From Flavobacterium sp. UBA7663 (GTDB lineage Bacteria; Bacteroidota; Bacteroidia; Flavobacteriales; Flavobacteriaceae): 64,000 nucleotides of DNA. The notes below the pieces were generated by a model. That model saw nothing but the letters and a program-made list of their open reading frames with translations. It made no database searches and was not told the DNA's origin. Where the stretch lies: NCBI RefSeq assembly GCF_002483315.1, contig NZ_DLHR01000020.1, positions 137,821 to 201,820 of the forward strand, read 5' to 3'. Made by a program: the position numbers and the translations under genes. Of the stretch, positions 23,108 to 32,000 are shown one piece after another; within the stretch, counting starts at the first letter, position 1, and every line of letters starts with the position of its first letter.

Positions 23108-24202
23108 CTATAAATTTTTAGTAAGCGCCTTTATGATTTTATTATCAGGTAAAAATTCTTTACCAATAACTTTTAAAGAAGTATAAAACGGAACTGCGAT
23201 AATCATTCCTGAAATCCCGAATAAAATTCCAGCAATTAATATCACTAAAAAAATTTCTAAAGGATGCGAATTGGTGCTTTTAGAAAAAATAAGAGGCGAA
23301 CTAAAATTGTTGTCTATTACTTGTACTAAAGACATTCCGATTAGCACATAAATTGCTGTTGGAAGCGTTTCGGTAGCAAAATCTGCACCAGAACCTATAC
23401 CGCTAGTCATAATTAATAATCCTGCAACAATTGATGCAATTAGAGGACCTACGTAAGGTACAATATTAAAAATAGCGCATAATAAGGCAATTATAATAGC
23501 ATTTTCAACACCAAAAATTATAAATATAATTAGATATAAAAGCATTATAATAGTTAATTGCAGCAACAATCCTAAGAAATATCGTGATAACAGATGATTG
23601 ATATCTTGTATAGAATTCAATACTTTTTCTTTTTGATTTTCAGGTAGTAATCGTTTGAATTTTAGATATAATACGTCTTTTTCTTTTAAAAGGAAGAATG
23701 TGATGAAAAGTACCGATGCAAATCCCATACTAAAACTTCCTAATGTGCTTAAAAAACTATTTAAAAAATTAGGTATAAACTCAAAAGTTGCAAATGAAGA
23801 AAGTTTACTACTTTGTATGAGTTGTTTAGTATTTATGTTATATGAGTCTAAAAAAACTGTAATGTTTTCAAGTAATAAATGATAGTTTTTTTCCAATGAG
23901 CTAACATCTAATAACGATAAATTTTCGCCTTGTGCTAATAATAAGGGTACGAAAAGCAATACAAATCCAGATATAACAAGGAAAGCTATTAGTAAAGACG
24001 AAATAACGGCTAATGTATTTCTAAATTTGAATCTTCGTTTTAAAAAATTAACTAAAGGATTCAATAGTAATGAAATTACAATTGCGATAATACAATACAA
24101 TATTACAGTTGTAATTTGATACAAAAAAAACAAAACCAAGCATGATGCAACTAATATAGCAACAGCTCTTACAATTCCTATTGATAATTCTTTTGATGTC
24201 AT
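23108..24202 (-). CDS. AI-2E/PerM family permease
   Basis: A 364-residue integral membrane protein with about eight hydrophobic segments and a long hydrophilic loop (about 95-150). C-terminal family motifs are ALLCAIFNIVPYVGPLIASIVAGLL and LVQVIDNNFSSPLIFSKSTNSHPLEIFLVILIAG. The family (TqsA, PerM, YdiK) exports small molecules, possibly by ion antiport; AI-2 transport itself is shown only for some members. No quorum-sensing gene is near. It is followed by the methyltransferase gene 2 nt on. Confidence 0.87.
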   Translation of the reverse strand: MTSKELSIGIVRAVAILVASCLVLFFLYQITTVILYCIIAIVISLLLNPLVNFLKRRFKFRNTLAVISSLLIAFLVISGFVLLFVPLLLAQGENLSLLDVSSLEKNYHLLLENITVFLDSYNINTKQLIQSSKLSSFATFEFIPNFLNSFLSTLGSFSMGFASVLFITFFLLKEKDVLYLKFKRLLPENQKEKVLNSIQDINHLLSRYFLGLLLQLTIIMLLYLIIFIIFGVENAIIIALLCAIFNIVPYVGPLIASIVAGLLIMTSGIGSGADFATETLPTAIYVLIGMSLVQVIDNNFSSPLIFSKSTNSHPLEIFLVILIAGILFGISGMIIAVPFYTSLKVIGKEFLPDNKIIKALTKNL

Positions 24203-24230
24203 TGCTTTCTTTTTGGCTAAAATAAAAAAA

Positions 24231-24252
24231 ACTCACCACATAATGGTGAGTT
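24231..24252 (-). terminator. Terminator after the M43 protease gene
   Basis: Stem ACTCACCA/TGGTGAGT with a 6-nt loop; on the minus strand it is followed by eight T residues. Confidence 0.8.
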
Positions 24253-24281
24253 TTCCTAATTAACTCAAATGTTTCATTTGA

Positions 24282-25241
24282 TTATGGCTGTGCAAATGAA
24301 AATCTTGAACCTCCAGAAGCAAAAATGGCTAGCATTCTGCTTTTTTGTCCGTTTGAAAACATGTACATTCCAGCGTCATCTGTGTAGTCCATGTAATTCA
24401 TTGTCATTTCTATAGGTGTTCCTGAACAAGTAGAGTAGTGTGGGAATGCAGGAATTCCGTAATTAGCTGTATTGTGAGTAGGAGTATCGCTTACTAAATC
24501 GCTACCGCAAGTAGTATCGCCCCAAATATGTCTTAAATTCATCCAGTGACCCACTTCGTGAGTTGCTGTTCTTCCTTTATTGAAAGGAGCAGTTGCAGTA
24601 CCAGTAGTTCCTAAATATTTTGAATCAATAACAACTCCGTCAGTTGCAGATGAACCACCTGGGAATTGTGCGTAACCTAAAATTCCACCACCAATAGTAC
24701 AAACCCATAAATTTAATTTAGTTGTTGGTGAAGTAGGATTAAGTCCTCCTTGATTACTTTTTTTCATAGCATCACGAGTTCCCCATGATGATTTTGTAGT
24801 TGATTTTCTGTACACAGCATCTAGTACAAATGAAATTCCAACATTAGCTTTTACACCTGAGAAAGTAGTAGGTACCTGATTAAAATCGCTATTTAAAGCA
24901 TTAAAATCCTTATTTAAAACATCAATTTGAGATTGAATTTGTGTTAAAGAAATATTTTCAGCAGCAGTTCTGTACAATACGTTTACCACAACTGGAATTT
25001 GAATTTTACCATTAACCAGTCTTCCGTTTGTAATAGCATTTTGAGTAAATCTCTCAATTTCTTGCATTTTTGCGGCTAATTCAGGGTTTTCTCTTAATTG
25101 TTGTTCATGTACTTCGTGTGATGCACATCCTCTGTGATCGTGTTTTGAAGTTGCTGCTAATTCACTAGAAGAACTAGATTCTTCGTTACTACAGGAAACT
25201 AATAATAGTAACGAAACTGCTGATAAAAGAAGTTTTTTCAT
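24282..25241 (-). CDS. M43 (cytophagalysin/pappalysin) zinc metalloprotease lipoprotein
   Basis: A 319-residue lipoprotein. The signal peptide MKKLLLSAVSLLLLVSC has its lipid Cys at residue 17, followed by a Ser-rich tether (SNEESSSSS). A propeptide-like part (about 25-70) precedes the catalytic domain. The zinc site is HEVGHWMNLRH followed by IWGD, as in metzincins of family M43, and the Met-turn is NYMDYTDD. Conserved Cys (TTCGSD, YSTCSGT) fit the family disulfides. There is no C-terminal type IX sorting domain, so it is probably anchored in the outer membrane rather than released. It is monocistronic, with its own terminator. Confidence 0.9.
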   Translation of the reverse strand: MKKLLLSAVSLLLLVSCSNEESSSSSELAATSKHDHRGCASHEVHEQQLRENPELAAKMQEIERFTQNAITNGRLVNGKIQIPVVVNVLYRTAAENISLTQIQSQIDVLNKDFNALNSDFNQVPTTFSGVKANVGISFVLDAVYRKSTTKSSWGTRDAMKKSNQGGLNPTSPTTKLNLWVCTIGGGILGYAQFPGGSSATDGVVIDSKYLGTTGTATAPFNKGRTATHEVGHWMNLRHIWGDTTCGSDLVSDTPTHNTANYGIPAFPHYSTCSGTPIEMTMNYMDYTDDAGMYMFSNGQKSRMLAIFASGGSRFSFAQP

Positions 25242-25547
25242 AAATAATACATTTTAGTTAGTTGATTTTGGTTGATAATCATTTTAATAACGATATTTTA
25301 ATTTTTTATTATAATGTTTGTTTTTTCTACAATAAATCAAAGTTTTTGTAAAAAGGTATTCATTATTTTTTCTAAATAGTTATTAAATGTTTCAATTCAA
25401 AACTAAAAAACTTCTGTATAATTATTGTTACAGATTTTCTGTATATTTTCAATTTAATTTTTCAATGTTTATTGAGATTTTGAAAAAAAAATGAAGTTTT
25501 TTAAAACAAAGAGGAGTTAAAAGTAAATTTTTAAGTTTTAAAAAAAG
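25242..25547. other. AT-rich intergenic region, no gene found
   Basis: This gap of about 306 bp separates two minus-strand genes. It is very AT-rich with many A and T runs and has no open frame with coding character. A TAGTTTTG box on the minus strand at 25405-25398 matches the -7 consensus but has no -33 partner at the right distance, so the promoter of the M43 gene is not located with confidence. Confidence 0.5.
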
Positions 25548-26189
25548 TTAATTCTTAAAAACGTAATTGATGATATTAGCACCCATTTTCAATGCTTTTT
25601 CTCGGGTTGATTGTGGATTATTATGTACTTCGGCATCTTCCCAACCGTCACCTAAGTCAGTTTCATAGGTGTAAAGTAAAACAATTCTACCATCAATAAA
25701 AATACCAAAAGCTTGCGGTTTTTGATTGTCGTGCTCGTGAATTTTAGGTAATCCACCAGAAAAGGTAAAAGGTTCTTGAAATAAAATGTGATTGGAAGGA
25801 ATTTCAGTAAGAGGATTATCAGGAAATATTTTTTTGATTTCTTTTCGAATGAATTCGTTCATTCCGTAATTGTCATCAATATGTAAAAAACCACCTGAAG
25901 TAAGGTAATTTCTCAGATTAATTACGTCATTAGTGCTAAAAACTACGTTTCCATGACCAGTCATGTGGACAAATGGGTAGGTAAATATTTCTGCACTTCC
26001 TACTTCAACAGTAGCGATTTTAGTATTTAAATTGGTCTTGATATTTTGATTACAAAATTTAGCTAAATTGGGTAAAGAAGTTGGATTCGCATACCAATCG
26101 CCACCACCAGAATATTTAGCAACAGCGATTTCTTGGGTAAAGCCCAAGTTCCAAACTAATAAAATTCCAAAAGCTAAAAATTTATTCAT
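25548..26189 (-). CDS. DUF4159 domain protein, secreted
   Basis: A 213-residue protein with a signal peptide (MNKFLAFGILLVWNLGFTQ). The DUF4159 domain follows (KYSGGGDWYANPTSLPNLAKF, PFVHMTGHGNVVFS, LRNYLTSGGFLHIDDNYGMNEF, GRIVLLYTYETDLGDGWE). The fold resembles glutamine amidotransferase-like domains, but the usual catalytic Cys is not seen. Function is unknown. It overlaps the 3' end of rsmE by 8 nt, so the two are translationally coupled. Confidence 0.85.
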   Translation of the reverse strand: MNKFLAFGILLVWNLGFTQEIAVAKYSGGGDWYANPTSLPNLAKFCNQNIKTNLNTKIATVEVGSAEIFTYPFVHMTGHGNVVFSTNDVINLRNYLTSGGFLHIDDNYGMNEFIRKEIKKIFPDNPLTEIPSNHILFQEPFTFSGGLPKIHEHDNQKPQAFGIFIDGRIVLLYTYETDLGDGWEDAEVHNNPQSTREKALKMGANIINYVFKN

Positions 26190-26886
26190 TTATCAATGTA
26201 ATGGTGTGGCAAGCTACTAAAGCTGCGGTTTCTGTTCGTAACCTTGTATTTCCCAAAGTTACAGGAATAAAATTATTTTCAATAGCCAAATTGATTTCTT
26301 TTGTAGAAAAATCGCCTTCCGGACCAATTAAGATAGTTACTTTTTCATTTTTATTCACTTCATTTTTAAACGATTTTTTATCCGTTTTTTCGCAATGAGC
26401 GATGAATTTTTGTCCGTCAATGTTTGATTTTACAAATTGAGAAAGCGAAATTGGTTCATTAATTTTAGGTAAATAATAATGTAACGATTGTTTCATAGCG
26501 GCTTGAATAATTTTTTCCGCTCTATCAATTTTATACACTTTTCGTTCCGAATGATCACATATTATAGGTGTAATTTCGTGAATACCAATTTCAGTTGCTT
26601 TTTCTAAAAACCATTCTAATCGGTCGTTCATTTTGGTTGGTGCAACGGCAATATGTGTGTAAAAAGAATCTGGTTTTTTGAAGGTTTCTTTGATTATTTT
26701 AACTTCACATTTTTTCTCAGAGGCTAAAACAATTTCAGATTCAAATAAAAATCCTAATCCATTAGTAATAAATATTTTATCGATTTCTTTTTTACGTAAT
26801 ACTTTAACTATGTGTTTACTTTCTTCTTTGTCGAAAAAGAAGTTTAAATCACCTTGTTTAATATCGGAATTATAGAATAGTTGCAT
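26182..26886 (-). CDS. rsmE: 16S rRNA (uracil-1498-N3)-methyltransferase
   Basis: A 234-residue SPOUT-class methyltransferase that modifies m3U1498 in 16S rRNA. The N-terminal PUA-like domain (about 1-70) includes ESKHIVKVLRKKEIDKIFITNG. The SPOUT knot has KMNDRLEWFLEKATEIGIHEITPI, the SAM loop TILIGPEGDFSTKEI and the knot strand LGNTRLRTETAALVA, all RsmE signatures. It is normal in length, 5 nt downstream of the alpha/beta hydrolase gene and overlapping the DUF4159 gene, in a run that starts at tsaD. Confidence 0.95.
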   Translation of the reverse strand: MQLFYNSDIKQGDLNFFFDKEESKHIVKVLRKKEIDKIFITNGLGFLFESEIVLASEKKCEVKIIKETFKKPDSFYTHIAVAPTKMNDRLEWFLEKATEIGIHEITPIICDHSERKVYKIDRAEKIIQAAMKQSLHYYLPKINEPISLSQFVKSNIDGQKFIAHCEKTDKKSFKNEVNKNEKVTILIGPEGDFSTKEINLAIENNFIPVTLGNTRLRTETAALVACHTITLINE

Positions 26887-26891
26887 GTGAT

Positions 26892-27860
26892 TTAATTTTT
26901 ATTTAGCCAATTTTTCCAATCTTTACCAACGCTTTCCCAATTGTATATTTCATAGTTTGGTTCTCTTTTTTCATTAACTGGAAAAAAATTATGTTCAACA
27001 TCGAAATAAGGTTTGAATTCTAAATTTTTTAAACCTGATTGAATGCTTTCAATTTGTAACAAATGAATAAATGGCGCATTCCAATCTTTTGTGCCAAATG
27101 TAATCAAAACAGGAATTTTAAGTTCTTTAAGATAATTAGCTGATGGTTGAGAAAAATCATAAGTTGCTTTATAAGTATCACCACCATTATATTCTAAATT
27201 GTTTTTATTTTCAACGACAAATTTCCAATAATCGATTAAATTATAATTTTTTCGTTTGTATACTTCTTCTTCAAGAATATTTAAAATTCTACCGTAAGGA
27301 TTTCCACCAGAATAAATTAAATGTGTTACACTTTTATTTCTAGTAGCTAATTTAGCTGCAATTGTGCTTCCTTCTGAGTGACCAGCAAGCACTAATTTGT
27401 CTTTTGAAATCCATTTTTCTTTAATTAATTTGTTGATTATAAAATTATTTCGTTCAACATAATAATCTAAATAATTGTGATCTGAATATACTTTTGGAAT
27501 ACTATCGTTTTCTACTAAATGTTGATAATTATTTTTTAAATCTTTTACATCTGAAATTACAGGAATGCCTGGTTTACCAACGATAACTACATGAAATTCA
27601 TTTAAAAAATCGTTAACATCAAAAGGAAAAGTACCATACAAACCATTTTCATCATATTTTAACAAGGGTTGAGGCATACTTCCTTGACAGAAAAAAAATA
27701 ATGGCTTCTTACTATTTTCTTCTCCTTTTTTAGATTGGACTAAAACATCAACAATTGTTTTTTTATATGTAAAAGTTAAATGCTTATATCCAAAATCTTC
27801 TGGTTTTTTTTGACCAAAAGTTATTAAAGATATTAAGAGTAGAAAAAAGATTTTTTTCAT
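26892..27860 (-). CDS. Secreted alpha/beta hydrolase
   Basis: A 322-residue protein with a signal peptide (MKKIFFLLLISLITFGQ). The alpha/beta-hydrolase triad can be read as Ser in LAGHSEGSTIAAKL, Asp in FGTKDWNAP and His in DVEHNFFPV. The oxyanion region is near FFCQGSMPQP. The substrate is unknown; the layout resembles esterases or peptidases acting in the periplasm. ATG 27860 is chosen for its signal peptide; an in-frame ATG 15 nt upstream would add residues before it. The start lies 5 nt after the tsaD stop. Confidence 0.8.
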   Translation of the reverse strand: MKKIFFLLLISLITFGQKKPEDFGYKHLTFTYKKTIVDVLVQSKKGEENSKKPLFFFCQGSMPQPLLKYDENGLYGTFPFDVNDFLNEFHVVIVGKPGIPVISDVKDLKNNYQHLVENDSIPKVYSDHNYLDYYVERNNFIINKLIKEKWISKDKLVLAGHSEGSTIAAKLATRNKSVTHLIYSGGNPYGRILNILEEEVYKRKNYNLIDYWKFVVENKNNLEYNGGDTYKATYDFSQPSANYLKELKIPVLITFGTKDWNAPFIHLLQIESIQSGLKNLEFKPYFDVEHNFFPVNEKREPNYEIYNWESVGKDWKNWLNKN

Positions 27861-27864
27861 TGAT

Positions 27865-28896
27865 TTAAAATTCAATTCGTGCTTTAGACGTTATTTCAGC
27901 GTTACTAAAATTTTCTTCTAAAAAGTTGTAATAACCTACAATTCCAATCATCGCTGCGTTATCGGTTGTGTATTCAAATTTAGGAATGTAAGTTTTCCAA
28001 CCGTATTTTTTTTCTGCTTCTTTCAATGTACTTCTAATTCCAGAATTTGCCGAAACACCACCACCAATTGCAATCTGATTAATTCCCGTTTCAGCAACCG
28101 CTAATTTCAGCTTATCCATTAAAATATTGATAATGGTATATTGTATAGAAGCACAGATATCGGCTTTGTTTTCTTCAATAAAATTAGGGTTCAAAGCCAC
28201 ATTTTTTTGAACGAAATATAAAATTTGAGTTTTTAATCCACTAAAACTAAAGTTCAATCCGTCAACTTTTGGTTTGGTAAACGGAAACGCTTTCGGATTT
28301 CCTTCTTGGGCAAATTTGTCAACTAAAGGTCCGCCGGGATAGGGAAGTCCTAATATTTTGGCGCTTTTATCAAATGCTTCACCAACAGCATCATCGGTAG
28401 TTTCGCCAATAATTTCCATATCAAAAAAGCTATTCACTTTTACAATTTGCGTGTGTCCACCAGAAATAGTCAAGGCAATAAACGGAAATGTTGGTTTTTC
28501 ATAACCTTCTTCGGCAATAAAATGGGCTAAAATATGAGCTTTCATGTGATTAATTGCAATCAACGGAATGTCTAACGCCATACTCATTGATTTAGCAAAT
28601 GAACCACCTACTAAAAGTGAACCCATTAATCCTGGACCTTGCGTAAAAGCTATGCAATTCAAGTCGTTTTTTGTAATTCCAGCCTTTTTAATAGCAACAT
28701 CAACAACTGGAACAATATTTTGTTGGTGCGCTCTAGATGCTAATTCTGGAACAACGCCACCATATTCTTCATGAATTGCCTGACGCGCCACAATATTTGA
28801 TAATACTACATCGTTACAAAGTACAGCAGCAGCAGTGTCATCACACGAACTTTCAATTGCTAAAGTATATATTTTTCTTTCTGTCATTTTAGGCAT
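27865..28896 (-). CDS. tsaD: tRNA threonylcarbamoyladenosine synthase subunit TsaD
   Basis: A 343-residue ASKHA-fold enzyme that, with TsaB and TsaE, transfers the threonylcarbamoyl group to A37 of ANN-decoding tRNAs. The N-terminus reads LAIESSCDDTAAAV. The metal site is HMKAHILAHF (two His). Nucleotide-binding motifs are ALTISGGHTQI and IAIGGGVSANSGIR, and a late TTDNAAMIGIVGYY completes the set. There are two possible ATG codons, at 28896 and 28887 (MTERKIY); the shorter one is equally plausible. The gene is divergent from tamB across about 150 bp and heads the minus-strand run tsaD, hydrolase, rsmE, DUF4159. Confidence 0.96.
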   Translation of the reverse strand: MPKMTERKIYTLAIESSCDDTAAAVLCNDVVLSNIVARQAIHEEYGGVVPELASRAHQQNIVPVVDVAIKKAGITKNDLNCIAFTQGPGLMGSLLVGGSFAKSMSMALDIPLIAINHMKAHILAHFIAEEGYEKPTFPFIALTISGGHTQIVKVNSFFDMEIIGETTDDAVGEAFDKSAKILGLPYPGGPLVDKFAQEGNPKAFPFTKPKVDGLNFSFSGLKTQILYFVQKNVALNPNFIEENKADICASIQYTIINILMDKLKLAVAETGINQIAIGGGVSANSGIRSTLKEAEKKYGWKTYIPKFEYTTDNAAMIGIVGYYNFLEENFSNAEITSKARIEF

Positions 28897-28939
28897 GAAA
28901 TTTGAACTAAAGATATTACAATTATCTTACAAAATTCCC

Positions 28940-28947
28940 TATTTTTG
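28940..28947 (+). promoter_or_regulatory. Possible tamB -7 box (TATTTTTG)
   Basis: An exact TAnnTTTG match in the tsaD-tamB divergent region. No TTG at the proper -33 distance was found. The expected start near 28954 would include all possible tamB initiation sites discussed for that gene. Confidence 0.35.
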
Positions 28948-29049
28948 TTGGGTTATACACAAAAGGGATAATTTTGACGCAAATTTAAAACAAAAGAACG
29001 TATCAAAAAATTTAAAAAAATACTATTTCGAACCTTAGTTGCAATATTA

Positions 29050-32000
29050 TTGCTTCTCTTGTTATTGGGTATTCTTTTGTCGTTGCCTTTTGTTCAAACT
29101 TATTTAGGAAAATATGCAACCGATAGTTTAAACAAATCATTTGGAACCAATATTTCAATTGGTAAAGTTGCTATAACGCCTTTTGGTAGTGTAAAATTAG
29201 GGGAAGTGTTGGTTTTAGACCATCATCAAGACACTTTATTCTATATTAAAAAACTAAATACTTCTATTTTAAGTTTCAAAGAAATTTATGTTTCAGGTCA
29301 TCCTTACATGAATGATGTTGTACTTCACGGATTAGACGCACGTATTGTGAATTACAAAGATGAAAAGTATACTAATCTTGATAAATTCATTGAAGCATTT
29401 GATGATGGTTCGCCTTCTTCTGGAAAATTTAGAATGAAAGCCAATAAAATGACTGTTTTTAACAGCCGTTTTCAATACATCGATCACAATCTTAAAACTC
29501 CAAAAATGCTTGATTTTACTCAGCTTAATGGAGAAATTGAAAATTTTTTTATTAAAGGAGCAAATGTTACTACTTACATTGATAAGTTATCGTTTAAAGA
29601 TCATCGAGGATTAGTGGTTGAAAATATTACATCTGATTTTACCTATACTAAAAAGAATATTTTGCTAGATGGTTTGTCGATGAAAACGCCTGAATCGGAA
29701 ATGAAAGGCAGAGTAGAGTTGAAATACAACCGAAAAGATTTTTCTGATTTTAATAACAAGGTAGTTTTTGATGTTCAATTTGATAAAGCTTCGATTGCGT
29801 CAAACGATTTGAATTATTTCTACAACGAATTTGGAAAAAACAATGTTTTCTATGTGGATACGCATTTGATAGGAACGTTGAACAATTTCACAACACATAA
29901 TTTAAAATTAGTTGATAAAAATCAATCAGAGATTGTTGGAACCATTAATTTTCAGAATCTTTTTAGCAAAGGCGATCAGAGTTTTTACATGAAAGGAAAC
30001 TTTGACCGACTTACTTCTAGTTATGAGCGATTAAAAGCGATTTTGCCTCGAATTTTAGGTAAAAATTTACCATCAACTTTAGATAAGTTAGGTACTGTAA
30101 ACATGATTGGTGGAGTCGAATTAACTCAGAAATATATTAACGCGGATGTTTATTTGATGTCTAAATTAGGCGAATTAGAAAGTAATTTGTCAATGCAAAA
30201 TATTGATGTTATTGATAACGCATTGTACAAAGGAAATTTAATTTTAAATGATTTTGATTTAGGAACTTTGTTAGGCAAACAAGAAATTGGTAGAGCAACC
30301 GTAAATTTAGATGTAGACGGAAGAGGATTTACTCAAAAATTATTGAATACTGCAATTAAAGGAGAAATACAAAAATTCTATTATAACGGTTACAACTATC
30401 AAAATATCACGGTTGATGGAAGTATGAAAATGCCTTATTATAAAGGGTATTTTAATAGTAATGATCCTAATTTAAAAATGGATTTTGATGGAACAATTGA
30501 TTTGAGTTTAAAAGCTAAAAATTATGATTTTAAAGCCCAAATTGACTATGCCGATTTATATATTTTGAATTTATACAAGAAAGATTCTATTTCTATTTTT
30601 AAAGGAAATATCAACTTTAAAGCGGCAGGAAATTCTGTTGACGATTTAGCAGGAACCTTACAAATTAATGATGTTTCGTATCAAAACAGCAAAGATTCCT
30701 ACTTTTTTGATGATTTTGAAATTGTTTCTTCTTTTGATAGTGATAGAGTACGAACAATTGATGTCAACTCTCCAGATATTATTACTGGTCAAATTGTTGG
30801 AAAATACAAGGTTAGTCAGGTGCAAAAAATGGTAGAAAATGCGCTTGGAAGTTTGTATGCCAATTATTCTCCAAATAAATTAGAAAAAGGACAATTCATA
30901 AACTTCGATTTAACGCTTCACGACAAAATTGTAGAAGTATTTGTTCCCGATGTTAAAATATCTGAAAACACTAAGCTTAAAGGAAAAATTAATGGAGATG
31001 AAGGAAAATTTGTCTTCGATTTTACTTCGCCTAATATAGTCGCATTCAACAATACTATTGACAATATAAAAATTGATATCGATAATAAAAATCCGATATA
31101 CAACGCTTACATAACGGTTGATTCTATTAAAAATGACAAATATAAGATTGCCGATTTTAATTTGATTAACGTTACGTTAAACGATACTTTGTTTGTGCGT
31201 TCCGAATTTAAAGGAGGTCCAAAAAGTGAGGATACTTATGATTTAAACTTGTATCACACAATAAATGAAGAGAAACAATCTATTTTAGGATTTAAAAAAT
31301 CAGAAGTAAAATTTAAAGATTATGTATGGTTCATCAATGAAGGTGAAACCAACGACAATAAAATAATTTTTGATAAATACCTTAAAAATTTCAATTTTGA
31401 AAAGTTGACTTTATCTCATAATAACCAAAAAATTGATTTCTTTGGTACCATGCGCGATTCAACGTATAAAGATTTTAAGTTAACTTTTGATGATGTAGAT
31501 TTAAATAAAGTAACGCCTTCATTAGATAGTTTGTCTTTTGGTGGAAAAGTAAATGGAAATATAACATACAAACAAGATCGAAATAAATACGAACCTATTT
31601 CTAATCTTACCATTGATAGCTTAAAAATCAATCAGTTTTTATTAGGCGATTTAGATTTTAAAATTGAAGGAAATGAAAACTTTAATCAGTTTAAAGTCAA
31701 TTCTAGTTTAAAGCAAGACGGACAAGAACACTTTTTCTTAGATGGGAATGTAAATTTTGTTGGTCAACAATCTAGTTTGGATTTGGTAGCTGGGTTTGAG
31801 AAGTTTAATTTAGCGCCTTTTGGTTCATTACTAGGTAATGTTTTGTCAGATGTTAGAGGAAATGCAACAGGTCGTGCTACAATTGGAGGTTCATTGACAG
31901 AGCCCGAAATGGATGGACGTCTATATCTTAACGATGCAGGAATGCGAGTTCCATATTTGAATGTAGATTATGCTTTTGAGAAAAATGCCATAATAGATTT

